From SZUA-448 sp045627185 (GTDB taxonomy: Bacteria > Bacillota > Clostridia > Lachnospirales > Lachnospiraceae), in NCBI GenBank assembly GCA_045627185.1, contig JAZQNE010000066.1, positions 1 through 64,000 on the forward strand: 64,000 bases of DNA, given 5' to 3'. Position numbers and translations under genes: made by a program. Shown in pieces: positions 1 to 7,618 of the stretch (position 1 is the first letter of the stretch; every line of letters starts with the position of its first letter). The notes beneath the pieces were generated by a model. It made no database searches and was not told the DNA's origin. It saw only the letters and a program-made list of their open reading frames with translations.

Positions 1-42
1 GAAAATCCTACAGAAGCTCCCGAAAATCCTACAGAAGCTCCC
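1..42 (+). repeat. Two exact 21-bp tandem repeats coding the Pro/Thr stalk
   Basis: Bases 1-21 and 22-42 are identical and code for ENPTEAP twice. The array may extend beyond the left edge. The repeat is in frame, so slippage would change stalk length without breaking the gene. Confidence 0.85.
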
Positions 43-363
43 ATTTCACCTACCGATGAGCCTGAAATTCCCACAGGCACTCCGACAGATGTTCCTACAT
101 CAGCACCGGAAAATCCTACAGCAACTCCGGAAATTCCTACAGTGGCTCCCGGTACCCCAACTGAAGCTCCCCGTGATTTGACAGAAGCTCCAACAGCCAC
201 TCCGGTAATTACTAATGTTCCCGAAGGAAAAGGCCACGGAAACACAGTCTTTTTGATTGTTGCCGGTTCTATTGCCGGTGCAGGCGCAATTGCAGTCGGG
301 CTCTGGTTTCTCTTCAAAAAGAAGGGCTGGAAACTGCCCGGCAAAGGCCGCAAAAAGAAATAA
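1..363 (+). CDS. C-terminal end of a cell-surface protein with Pro/Thr stalk and membrane anchor (5' partial)
   Basis: The reading frame is open from base 1 and ends with TAA at 361-363; the start lies outside the window. The visible 120 residues are a low-complexity stalk of units such as NPTEAPE and IPTGTPTD, then one hydrophobic span (VFLIVAGSIAGAGAIAVGLW) and a basic tail (KKKGWKLPGKGRKKK). There is no LPXTG motif before the span, so anchoring is probably by the transmembrane helix itself. The same architecture ends the pectate lyase at 17225-20095, so this is likely another anchored exoenzyme or adhesin; its catalytic part, if any, cannot be seen. The first 42 bases are two exact 21-bp copies, which suggests copy-number variation in the stalk. 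Confidence 0.8.
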   Translation, partial: ENPTEAPENPTEAPISPTDEPEIPTGTPTDVPTSAPENPTATPEIPTVAPGTPTEAPRDLTEAPTATPVITNVPEGKGHGNTVFLIVAGSIAGAGAIAVGLWFLFKKKGWKLPGKGRKKK

Positions 364-377
364 ATCATAAAAAAGCA

Positions 378-407
378 AGGGCTCCGGTTACAAATTACCG
401 GAGCCCT
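378..407 (-). terminator. Terminator hairpin between convergent genes
   Basis: An 11-bp perfect stem (378-388 with 397-407) and 8-nt loop. On the minus strand it is followed by a run of T, fitting termination of the flagellar cluster. On the plus strand the tail is only weakly U-rich, but the hairpin may serve both directions. Confidence 0.8.
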
Positions 408-430
408 GATATTTATACGTTATAATTATT

Positions 431-901
431 TCAAGCCAGAAAACCTCTGTTTGTTTCGTCAAGTGTTACTTCATTCAGGCTACCCTTGCCGTAAGTCAGA
501 CCGGCAGTAAGCTGCTGGGTATGTGCCATAAGCGGGCCGGATTTATCCTGCTTTGCAACCTCCGCAAAGGCTTCACGGAGTTTTGGCATTACACGTTCTG
601 CCTCATCAAGCGGCTTAACTCTTCCTGAAAAAGCTGCCTCATTAAGTTTCCCATTAACATAAATGTAAAGACGCATAAGTTCTTTTGCCAGGTCATACCT
701 GAAATCAAGCGTTCTCATAAGCTCGCTTACAAAGCGCGACGCATGAAGACAGAGATGTTTAAACTCAGCCCTGTCTTTATCACAAATATCACGTGCTTCC
801 GTAATATCTTCAAGAATTACATCATAAACAATAACGGTAAGCTCGCTTCTTGATGCTTCAGCCACACGTGCTGCAAATTCCTGTGATTTTCCCTTATTCA
901 T
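431..901 (-). CDS. fliS: Flagellar export chaperone FliS
   Basis: 156 residues. The family features are the SRSELTVIVYDVILEDITEA region near residues 17-36 (ELT..LYD in FliS) and the helix carrying LDFRYDLAKELMRLYIYVN, which matches the LDFE...LY.Y block of FliS. FliS binds the disordered C-terminus of flagellin in the cytosol and keeps it unfolded until export. It starts 11 bp after the flagellin stop, the usual partner arrangement. The C-terminal 25 residues (LTYGKGSLNEVTLDE region) extend past the typical 120-130 residue family length. Identification is by motif pattern and position. Confidence 0.85.
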   Translation of the reverse strand: MNKGKSQEFAARVAEASRSELTVIVYDVILEDITEARDICDKDRAEFKHLCLHASRFVSELMRTLDFRYDLAKELMRLYIYVNGKLNEAAFSGRVKPLDEAERVMPKLREAFAEVAKQDKSGPLMAHTQQLTAGLTYGKGSLNEVTLDETNRGFLA

Positions 902-912
902 AATCTACCCTT

Positions 913-2421
913 TCATGACTGAAGAAGCGAAAGAATTGTCTGCGGTCTCTGATTTGCCTGGGTGAGCATTGATACGCCCGCCTGTGAAAGTACGTTGTAC
1001 TGGGTGTAATTTGTCATTTCCTCAGCCATATCGGTATCAGAAATACGTGAAACCGCATCAGTCATGTTTTCTTCGGAAAGATCAAGGTTTGTTATTGCGT
1101 GTTCAAGGCGGTTCTGATAAGCACCAAGCTTTGCTCTGATAGCAGATACAGTGTTAACGGCGTTATCAGCAAGTGTAATGGCTTCCTGCGCGCCCTTATC
1201 CGTGCAGACATTCAGGCGGTTGATTTCAAGTGTCTTGGTGTTGATTCTGGGAATTCTGACAACCATTGTCTGATTCTCATTTGCACCGATTTGAAGGTCA
1301 ATCGGGCCGGCATCAAGAACCGTCACACCAACAGAATATTCTGTTCCCGAAACAGCTGTCGATGCAGGCGTTCCGTCAAGATTTGCATCCTGAAAATTGG
1401 TTTCCGTAGCGCCGGGGTCAACCTCAAACTGCATTTTGAAACCGTTTACGTCAGTAACGGTTAAAATATTGCCCTCACCTGTGATTGTTGCAGTAGCCGC
1501 AAAACCTTCATCAAGCGATGCAACAACGTCGCTTCCCTTAGCTTCGCCACCATCCGCGCCAATTCCGAAGCGTGCTCGGAGAGCATCATTTTCACAGTAA
1601 ACACTGATTGTTGCACTCGAACCGTAGGCCTCGGAAACAAATGTGAGGCAACCGCCTTCATCGGGCTCAAGTTCGGTATAACCGGCATTTGAACCATTTG
1701 CATTTTCGGGAAGATACATGCCGTCGCTGAAAAATGCTTTAATATTGATAGTATCGCAGGCCTCTCTTATATTTTCATAAACCTGTTCAATTGTCTGGTC
1801 GACTTTTACTTCAACCGCAAGCCCGTTGATAATAATTTTTCCCGCCTCATTCTCTGCTATGTCGGAGGTGTCTGACGGTCCGCCGATAAGCACTGCCTGG
1901 CGCGCATCACACTCTATCTTCAGGTTATATTCTTTTGCCGAAACTGTATCGGATACAGAAATAAGGCGTACCGAATTGTTATCCGAATATGACTTGTTGT
2001 CAGCACTTCCGTCAAGAACCTTTCTGGTGTTGAATTCGGTATCGGTGGAAATTCGGTCGATTTCTCCCTCAAGCTGGTCAATTTCAGCCTGAATAGCAGC
2101 ACGGTCATTTGTGGTGTTTGTGCCGTTTGCAGCCTGAACGGAAAGCTCACGGATACGCTGAAGCATAGCCTCAACCTCATTCAGGGCACCTTCAGCCGTC
2201 TGAATGATTGAAATACCGTCCGAACCGTTCATTGAAGCCCTGTTAAGGCCTGCAATCTGCGTATTCATCTTCTGCATAATTGCGAGGCCTGCGGCATTAT
2301 CCGCAGCACGGTTGATTTTATATCCGGATGACAGTTTTTCAAGGCTTCTGTCAAGAAGAGTATTGGTTTTTCCAAGATGTGTATTGGCCTTAATGGCTGA
2401 CATATTATGATTTATTCTCAT
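913..2421 (-). CDS. fliC: Flagellin
   Basis: 502 residues. The conserved N-terminal D0/D1 region (MRINHNMSAIKANTHLGKTN, then LSSGYKINRAADNAAGLAI) and C-terminal region (ending ANQRPQTILSLLQS) are intact. The centre (about residues 145-400) is variable, with repeated beta-rich sequence, and forms the outer filament domains. It is the structural subunit of the flagellar filament, exported by the type III flagellar apparatus. The ribosome binding site (CGGAGA) is 8-9 bp before the ATG. It sits between the FliK-like gene upstream and fliS downstream in one transcription unit. A central region this large suggests a heavily decorated filament; no glycosylation gene is next to it. Confidence 0.95.
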   Translation of the reverse strand: MRINHNMSAIKANTHLGKTNTLLDRSLEKLSSGYKINRAADNAAGLAIMQKMNTQIAGLNRASMNGSDGISIIQTAEGALNEVEAMLQRIRELSVQAANGTNTTNDRAAIQAEIDQLEGEIDRISTDTEFNTRKVLDGSADNKSYSDNNSVRLISVSDTVSAKEYNLKIECDARQAVLIGGPSDTSDIAENEAGKIIINGLAVEVKVDQTIEQVYENIREACDTINIKAFFSDGMYLPENANGSNAGYTELEPDEGGCLTFVSEAYGSSATISVYCENDALRARFGIGADGGEAKGSDVVASLDEGFAATATITGEGNILTVTDVNGFKMQFEVDPGATETNFQDANLDGTPASTAVSGTEYSVGVTVLDAGPIDLQIGANENQTMVVRIPRINTKTLEINRLNVCTDKGAQEAITLADNAVNTVSAIRAKLGAYQNRLEHAITNLDLSEENMTDAVSRISDTDMAEEMTNYTQYNVLSQAGVSMLTQANQRPQTILSLLQS

Positions 2422-2447
2422 GATTTTTTCTCCGTTTCATTTGTTCA

Positions 2448-5405
2448 TCATTTTATCAGGCTTCTCAGATAAAGCACGGTTTCTCTTGCTGCCTTGTAAA
2501 GGCTTGCCGTTTCAACGTTTCCGTTGTTTTCGGGAATTTCCGCAAATTCCGCTTTTCGCCTTCCGATTCCTGAGAAAACATCGGCTTTTTCAAATCCAAG
2601 CTTCATAAGCCTTTCGGAAAGTTCCTTACGGCCATCCTTAAGCTTACTTGCAAGTTCCGTACTTTCCGCCGTAACAAACATGTTAAGTCGTCCGTTAGAA
2701 ACGCCTGCTTCTGCATAAATGCCGTCCGCAAAGGATACCTTGAAGCTGCCGATTGTTCCGGTTTCATGTACAAGTGTCAGGTTAATGTTCGTAATGCCTG
2801 ATTCGTCCTCAAGCGGAATCGAGTAAAAACGGTGCTTTGACAGCCTTCCCGACAGGCGGATGAGGTTGCTCATTTCGCTCAGTTGTTTTGCTTCGGTTCC
2901 TGTAAGATCGGCCTCCATGTAAAGCCAGTCCATCATTTCTGCAGCAGTCAGACGAAGGTCTTCAAGCTTTTCGGAAAGTTCCCGTTCCGTGTCGGGAAGT
3001 GTGCTGACGGTTGTTTCAACCGATTTGGCTTCGTCTGAAGTCTTTTCACTTTCGTCAGCCTTTTCCGATGCGATTTTAACTGCGGTTCCAATGGGATTTG
3101 CACCCGCAAGCACCAGCTGCGCAGCCCTGACATTTACGGCACTGTCATCCTCTGCAAAGGCTTCAAGGAACTGCTTCTCGGTTTCAAAGCCCTGCAGCGT
3201 TTTTCGGAGTTCCTCAAGATTCTCTGTCCGTCCTGCCAAATCTTCATTGCCCTCAGGAATCGTTCTCAGAGCCTCATAAAGCTGTTCGGGTCTGAAACCA
3301 GGGAGTTCTGCCTCTTTTTGCCCCGAGCCGTCAAAAAGGGCCTTCAGACGCTCAGGAGTGGCATATCCTGCTGCCTTGTCAAGCATCGATGTTTCATACG
3401 CGCTTGCAACCTGCTCCTCTATTGTTAAACCTGCGGTGCTGTTTTCGTGTTCTTCATCGGATGTCACAAGCTCACGCTCACCCTCAGCCGGGGTCACTGA
3501 CTTATCAAACCGCCCGTATCTGCGTGTTCTTGCTTCAGTCAGAAGATTCCTTAAGGTCAGCTCACGGCCGCTCTTTACAAGTGCTCCGACAGCCGCTCCG
3601 TCGGTTTTTTCAATCCTGTAAAGCATCCTGTAGATTCCAATAAAGCTATCACGCTGTTCCTCAGTGATTTTTCCGCTCCGCTCCATACGGACCAGATATT
3701 CGCTGAAGCGTTCCTCCGGTGTTGTTCCGAGTTCCTTATTTACTTCACGTGCAGCCTGCGAAAGTTCACGAACCGTCTTCTCAAGCGGATTCACACCCCG
3801 CTTAATAAGTTCTGCCGTAACCTGGGGCTTCAGGTCATGTATCAGGTCACGGACCTCCGCATCGAAATGCTTCATTTCGCTGATATTCTCTTTTGTTATT
3901 TCAATGCTGTTGTATCCCAGAATCCTTACGGCCCTGCGATTTCCTTCAGTTGCCGGCAGATTAAGGTTTCCAAGAATTTCATCTATATGGCCGAAAGCCT
4001 TGTTTATTGAATCACCAAGGTCTCTTCTCACCTCAGTTGCCGATGCTTCATACGCTGATGATGCCATTTCTTTTGCAGCGGCTGTTGCGTTTCCTGAGGT
4101 TCTGATGATTTCTCCGGCACTAATTGCAAGTGCCCTGAACGATACCGAATATCTCTGCGTATAGGTTGCCGCAACCGCTCTGTCGCCTGCCGCCTCGATT
4201 GTATCCTTTGCAGATATGGTCTCGTCAAAAATCCGGGCCGCCTCATCAGGTTCATAAACCGTGCCAAGCCTTGCCTGTGCCTGCGATGCCTTGTGTTCTG
4301 CAACAGTCAGCTCTTCGATGCGCCTTTTAATACTTTCGATATCCGGCTCAACGCCAAGCTTTTTCATGCGTTCTGCCGACTGTTCGGTGAGTTCAAGTCT
4401 TGCCTGTTCGCGTTTCAGAAGGAGATACAGGTTGGTGTCTTTCGGGTCATGCCTGTATTTAAGCATTTCCACAGCACCTTCCATAACAGTGTCTTCTGAC
4501 AACTCACCATTCTCAACCGCTGCAGGTATTTCCTCAAGTTCCGTGCGTATTGTGAGGGTTTCGGGGGTAATTGCAATTCCGTCCTCAAGCAGCTTCCTTG
4601 CTGTTTCCTTAATTCCTTCAGATGCCGGAATTCCCGCATCGGCTGCAACCTTTTCAATTGACGGAAGCAACTCCTTAAACGCTTCCTCAGATACTATTCT
4701 TCTGCCGCCCCTTCCGCTGTGAACCGCTCTGTAGCAGTTCTGAATTGTAGGCTGCAGTCTGTTTTCAATTAAATAAGAAAAAGAAGCATCAGTCATAAAC
4801 TGCGCCTCTTCTGCCAGTTTCATGGCTTCGGCAATACGGCTCACATTACTGTCTGTGACAGGAAGATCTGCCGCTTCGAGACGTTTGGCTATCTGTGCAA
4901 CACGAATATCGGACAACGCATTTTTTCTGCCGGTTTCTTCGGCATTTTCCCGCTCGGTGCGAAGCTGTTCACGCTGTCCCTCAATACCTCTCGCTATAAG
5001 TTCTGCCATGGCCTTTCTGGCCTCCAGCAGTCTTTCGAGACGTTCCGAGTCTTTGTGAGCAGGATCCTCGCCGTCCTCTTCAAGGAATTTACTGTCCTGT
5101 TCTGTTATTCGGTTGGCAATATCAGATGGAAGAAAAGATGCCGTAATTGCAGTAATCTGCGCTCTTACGTCATTTTTTTCTTCATCATTCGGATACAGAT
5201 TTCCCTGCAATCCGCTAGCCGTAGCATTTCCTATCTCCTTTAGGACGAATGCTGCTCCCGATGCCTCCATGATCTTATTGTTACTTTGTCCGCCATCCTT
5301 GGCGATTTGCATTGCTTCGTTTGAAAGGGGCTCCCTTTCGCTAAAGTTGATGGAAATACGGTCAGTACGCATGTTTTCTGCGTTTGTCGTATTTATTCCA
5401 TCCAT
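2448..5405 (-). CDS. DUF6240-type protein, possible flagellar hook-length control (FliK-like) protein
   Basis: 985 residues, mostly charged helical sequence with no signal peptide or membrane span; long helices with many Glu/Arg pairs dominate residues 60-830. I recall this as the Clostridia family DUF6240; that assignment is from memory. The last 150 residues differ: beta strands near LTLVHETGTIGSFKVSFADG, then GRLNMFVTAESTELASKLKD and a final helix (ELSERLMKLGF). This order matches the FliK C-terminal domain, which pairs beta strands with an 'F.AES...R..L......L...L...G' helix. The gene lies 26 bp upstream of flagellin behind a candidate sigma-D promoter. I infer a role in flagellar rod/hook length or substrate switching. 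RBS GGAGAA supports the ATG at 5405. Confidence 0.6.
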   Translation of the reverse strand: MDGINTTNAENMRTDRISINFSEREPLSNEAMQIAKDGGQSNNKIMEASGAAFVLKEIGNATASGLQGNLYPNDEEKNDVRAQITAITASFLPSDIANRITEQDSKFLEEDGEDPAHKDSERLERLLEARKAMAELIARGIEGQREQLRTERENAEETGRKNALSDIRVAQIAKRLEAADLPVTDSNVSRIAEAMKLAEEAQFMTDASFSYLIENRLQPTIQNCYRAVHSGRGGRRIVSEEAFKELLPSIEKVAADAGIPASEGIKETARKLLEDGIAITPETLTIRTELEEIPAAVENGELSEDTVMEGAVEMLKYRHDPKDTNLYLLLKREQARLELTEQSAERMKKLGVEPDIESIKRRIEELTVAEHKASQAQARLGTVYEPDEAARIFDETISAKDTIEAAGDRAVAATYTQRYSVSFRALAISAGEIIRTSGNATAAAKEMASSAYEASATEVRRDLGDSINKAFGHIDEILGNLNLPATEGNRRAVRILGYNSIEITKENISEMKHFDAEVRDLIHDLKPQVTAELIKRGVNPLEKTVRELSQAAREVNKELGTTPEERFSEYLVRMERSGKITEEQRDSFIGIYRMLYRIEKTDGAAVGALVKSGRELTLRNLLTEARTRRYGRFDKSVTPAEGERELVTSDEEHENSTAGLTIEEQVASAYETSMLDKAAGYATPERLKALFDGSGQKEAELPGFRPEQLYEALRTIPEGNEDLAGRTENLEELRKTLQGFETEKQFLEAFAEDDSAVNVRAAQLVLAGANPIGTAVKIASEKADESEKTSDEAKSVETTVSTLPDTERELSEKLEDLRLTAAEMMDWLYMEADLTGTEAKQLSEMSNLIRLSGRLSKHRFYSIPLEDESGITNINLTLVHETGTIGSFKVSFADGIYAEAGVSNGRLNMFVTAESTELASKLKDGRKELSERLMKLGFEKADVFSGIGRRKAEFAEIPENNGNVETASLYKAARETVLYLRSLIK

Positions 5406-5481
5406 AGCTTCTCCGATTCCGCTTTATGCGATAAAAATCTATTGGTGTCAGAAAACGTTCTGTTTTCTGTCCACAATCTAT

Positions 5482-5509
5482 ATTTCGGACGGAATCGGGA
5501 TTTTCTTAA
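5482..5509 (-). promoter_or_regulatory. Candidate sigma-D (FliA) promoter for the flagellar cluster
   Basis: On the minus strand TTAAGAAA is followed after 12 bp by TCCGAAAT, close to the sigma-28 pattern TAAAGTTT-N11/12-GCCGATAA. It lies about 75 bp before the start of the DUF6240-type gene. The match is imperfect. Confidence 0.4.
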
Positions 5510-5533
5510 TATACAGATTCACAACAACGGCAA

Positions 5534-6487
5534 TCATTTATTCAGTGTCTCAAGCGTAATTGCTTTATCGCTGTTATACAACTTTTTCATAAATTCGTCT
5601 TTATTGTATTCCTCTCCGATACAGTAACCATGGCTCCAGGTCATGTACCAAAGCCATTTTGCCCCGTTTGCAACAGCCTTATCCACATCCGGAACAACGC
5701 CTGTTTCCGCAAGGGCGCCACCTTTATCCTTAGGAGTGACAGCCTTCAGTTCAAGATATTTATCAAGATAATCGCCGTTTTCAAAGGCTTTGGGATACAG
5801 ATCGCGCGAGATAATGTCGCAGTAATCGTCGCCAACATATCCTTCCTTCAGCGGACAATTCCATACCCAGATTAGGTTATGCAGGCCCTTTTTTTCCGTA
5901 AAATACCTGAACATGTAACGAAAAGCTGCAGCAGCATAATTTACACCATGTCTGCCCCACCAGAACCACACACCTTCAGCTTCATGAAACGGCCTCCAAA
6001 GAATAGGAATATGCCTTTCCTGAAAACCCGAAAGAAGCTCTGCCATAACATCCATATCGTGGCAAAACGCCTTGTTTTCAGGTGTTCCATCAGTAACAGC
6101 CTGCCGCACGTCAAAATCGGTCTGTTTTGAAAAAAAGGACTTGCCGCAACCGCCAATCGGTGAAAACCAGTGCCAGGTAAAGGTAATAAGCCCGCCTTTT
6201 TCCGCCCATTCATAAGCTTTTTCTACTGTTCCCATATCTTCACGGACTTCCTTCAGGCATTCTTCATCACTGTTTTCATAATCAATGTTGGGGGAATACG
6301 CAAGCAGTTCAAAGCCGCATAAAGCAGGTGTTTTTCCTGTGATTCTGCGGATATATTCAACCTCTTCCATGCCCATTGTCTGCGTGTGCTGACCGGTAAT
6401 AATTTTTTTCCCTTCAATGCTCTTCAGATACTCAAGTAATATGTGAACCTCAGGAATTGCATTTTTATCGCACGGTGTTGTAATCAT
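5534..6487 (-). CDS. Intracellular glycoside hydrolase family 26 (beta-mannanase/mannosidase type)
   Basis: 317 residues. GH26 hallmarks: GQH near residue 33, a Trp-rich block with WRPFHE where E169 is the expected acid/base, and LAETG where E261 is the expected nucleophile; the WYMTW strand follows. GH26 enzymes cleave beta-1,4-mannosyl bonds with retention. There is no signal peptide (the N-terminus is polar), so it should act on imported manno-oligosaccharides in the cytosol; exo-mannosidase/mannobiohydrolase or endo-activity cannot be told apart by eye. A good promoter (TTGACG-N16-TACAAT) and two upstream direct repeats precede it. It lies between motility and MgtC genes, with no mannan transporter nearby. 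Confidence 0.88.
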   Translation of the reverse strand: MITTPCDKNAIPEVHILLEYLKSIEGKKIITGQHTQTMGMEEVEYIRRITGKTPALCGFELLAYSPNIDYENSDEECLKEVREDMGTVEKAYEWAEKGGLITFTWHWFSPIGGCGKSFFSKQTDFDVRQAVTDGTPENKAFCHDMDVMAELLSGFQERHIPILWRPFHEAEGVWFWWGRHGVNYAAAAFRYMFRYFTEKKGLHNLIWVWNCPLKEGYVGDDYCDIISRDLYPKAFENGDYLDKYLELKAVTPKDKGGALAETGVVPDVDKAVANGAKWLWYMTWSHGYCIGEEYNKDEFMKKLYNSDKAITLETLNK

Positions 6488-6518
6488 AGGTTACTCCTGT
6501 CAAAGATTTTCTGTTTTT

Positions 6519-6546
6519 ATTGTAACATCAATACAACTTGCGTCAA
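6519..6546 (-). promoter_or_regulatory. Promoter of the GH26 gene
   Basis: Minus strand: -35 TTGACG (6541-6546), 16-bp spacer, -10 TACAAT (6519-6524), about 30 bp before the ATG at 6487, which has an AGGAG ribosome binding site. Confidence 0.7.
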
Positions 6547-6549
6547 TAA

Positions 6550-6592
6550 CATTATAGCGCGACCTTATAACAAAAAAACACATTATGGCGCG
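6550..6592. promoter_or_regulatory. Pair of 12-bp direct repeats upstream of the GH26 promoter
   Basis: CATTATAGCGCG (6550-6561) and CATTATGGCGCG (6581-6592) are 11/12 identical and 31 bp apart, three helical turns, immediately upstream of the -35 box. The placement suits activator half-sites. Confidence 0.45.
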
Positions 6593-6655
6593 TTTTTTAT
6601 CCCGGGTTATTTTACAGCCTTTTTTATATTTCCTGTTTTATGCCTTTTATGAAAC

Positions 6656-6682
6656 AAGCTGCCGCACATTAGTACGACAGCT
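6656..6682 (-). terminator. Hairpin after the MgtC-like gene
   Basis: A 9-bp stem with one G-U pair (AAGCTGCCG / CGACAGCTT) 15 bp after the stop at 6698. The U-tract on the minus strand is poor, so termination is likely but not certain. Confidence 0.5.
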
Positions 6683-6697
6683 TGTATAGCTCAATAA

Positions 6698-7414
6698 TTA
6701 TCTACAGATAAATCTGATATATTCGTGCTTCTGAGTAAACTCATAAAGGTTTCTCATATCGCATTCCTTCTTTAAGCTCAAAGAAAACTTAACATGATAT
6801 GCTCCGTCGGATTTCTTCTCAACCATTGTAAATTTGTAGTTGGGATCCGTTTCCTCAAGATGAGCAATAAACTTCGGCATATTGGTCTTTCCATCAACAA
6901 TTTCACAGGTATACTCATTCAGTGAGCCGCCTTCTACCTTCATAAGCGGATCATGTAAAACGAAGTAAAGAATAAAAATAACTGCCGTAGATACAATACC
7001 AAGGCAGAACATTCCACTGCCGAAAGCCATTCCGACTGCAGCAACAGCCCAGATACCGGCTGCCGTTGTAAGACCTGAAATTGTTCTGTTTCTTACAAAA
7101 ATAATTCCGGCTCCAAGGAAGCTGACACCATTTACAATGTTTGCCGCAACTCGGGAAGTGTCAACCGAACCGCCAACATTCTTGGTAAGGTAAATGAAGC
7201 CGTACTGTGAAACAATTGTAAATAATGCTGCTCCGAAAGCCACCATGCAATGCGTACGGATTCCCGCATCCTTCTGACGCATCTTTCTTCTTTCGAAACC
7301 GACCATTGCACCGGCAAGTACTGACAAAATCAGGCGCAGTACAAGGTTAACCGCAAACCCCCAGCCTTCCATTTCGGAAACCGGAAACGCGTAATTTGGA
7401 AAAATAGAACTCAT
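6698..7414 (-). CDS. mgtC: MgtC/SapB family membrane protein
   Basis: 238 residues from the ATG at 7414, which has AGAAGGG 6 bp upstream; an in-frame ATG 33 bp earlier lacks a good site. The N-terminal half carries the MgtC signature: LILSVLAGAMVGFERR, GIRTHCMVAFGAALF, the VNGVSFLGAGIIF block and TTAAGIWAVAAVGMAFG, giving about five membrane helices. The C-terminal 85 residues form a soluble ACT-like domain typical of longer MgtC proteins. MgtC proteins modulate the F-type ATP synthase and survival under low Mg2+ or acid in pathogens; in commensals the role is unclear. No Mg2+-responsive leader was recognised upstream. Confidence 0.9.
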   Translation of the reverse strand: MSSIFPNYAFPVSEMEGWGFAVNLVLRLILSVLAGAMVGFERRKMRQKDAGIRTHCMVAFGAALFTIVSQYGFIYLTKNVGGSVDTSRVAANIVNGVSFLGAGIIFVRNRTISGLTTAAGIWAVAAVGMAFGSGMFCLGIVSTAVIFILYFVLHDPLMKVEGGSLNEYTCEIVDGKTNMPKFIAHLEETDPNYKFTMVEKKSDGAYHVKFSLSLKKECDMRNLYEFTQKHEYIRFICR

Positions 7415-7618
7415 AACATACTTCCCTTCTCTAATAAGTCCGTTCATTTTACACCAAATCTATAAAAAATGCAAACTTTTACGAAAGATTCTTTCCCGCC
7501 CTAAAATGAAATTATAAATTCTGCTCCTTAAACTCTCAGTAGATTTTACCTTCGCACAAGTCGATATTTACTCCTTCATATTTCTGTGATAAAGTTTCTC
7601 AGGCTCCTCTGACAGCAT

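Noticed and set aside
1826..2092. Plus-strand frames in the flagellin region
   Set aside because: Shadows of the flagellin reading frame without start signals.
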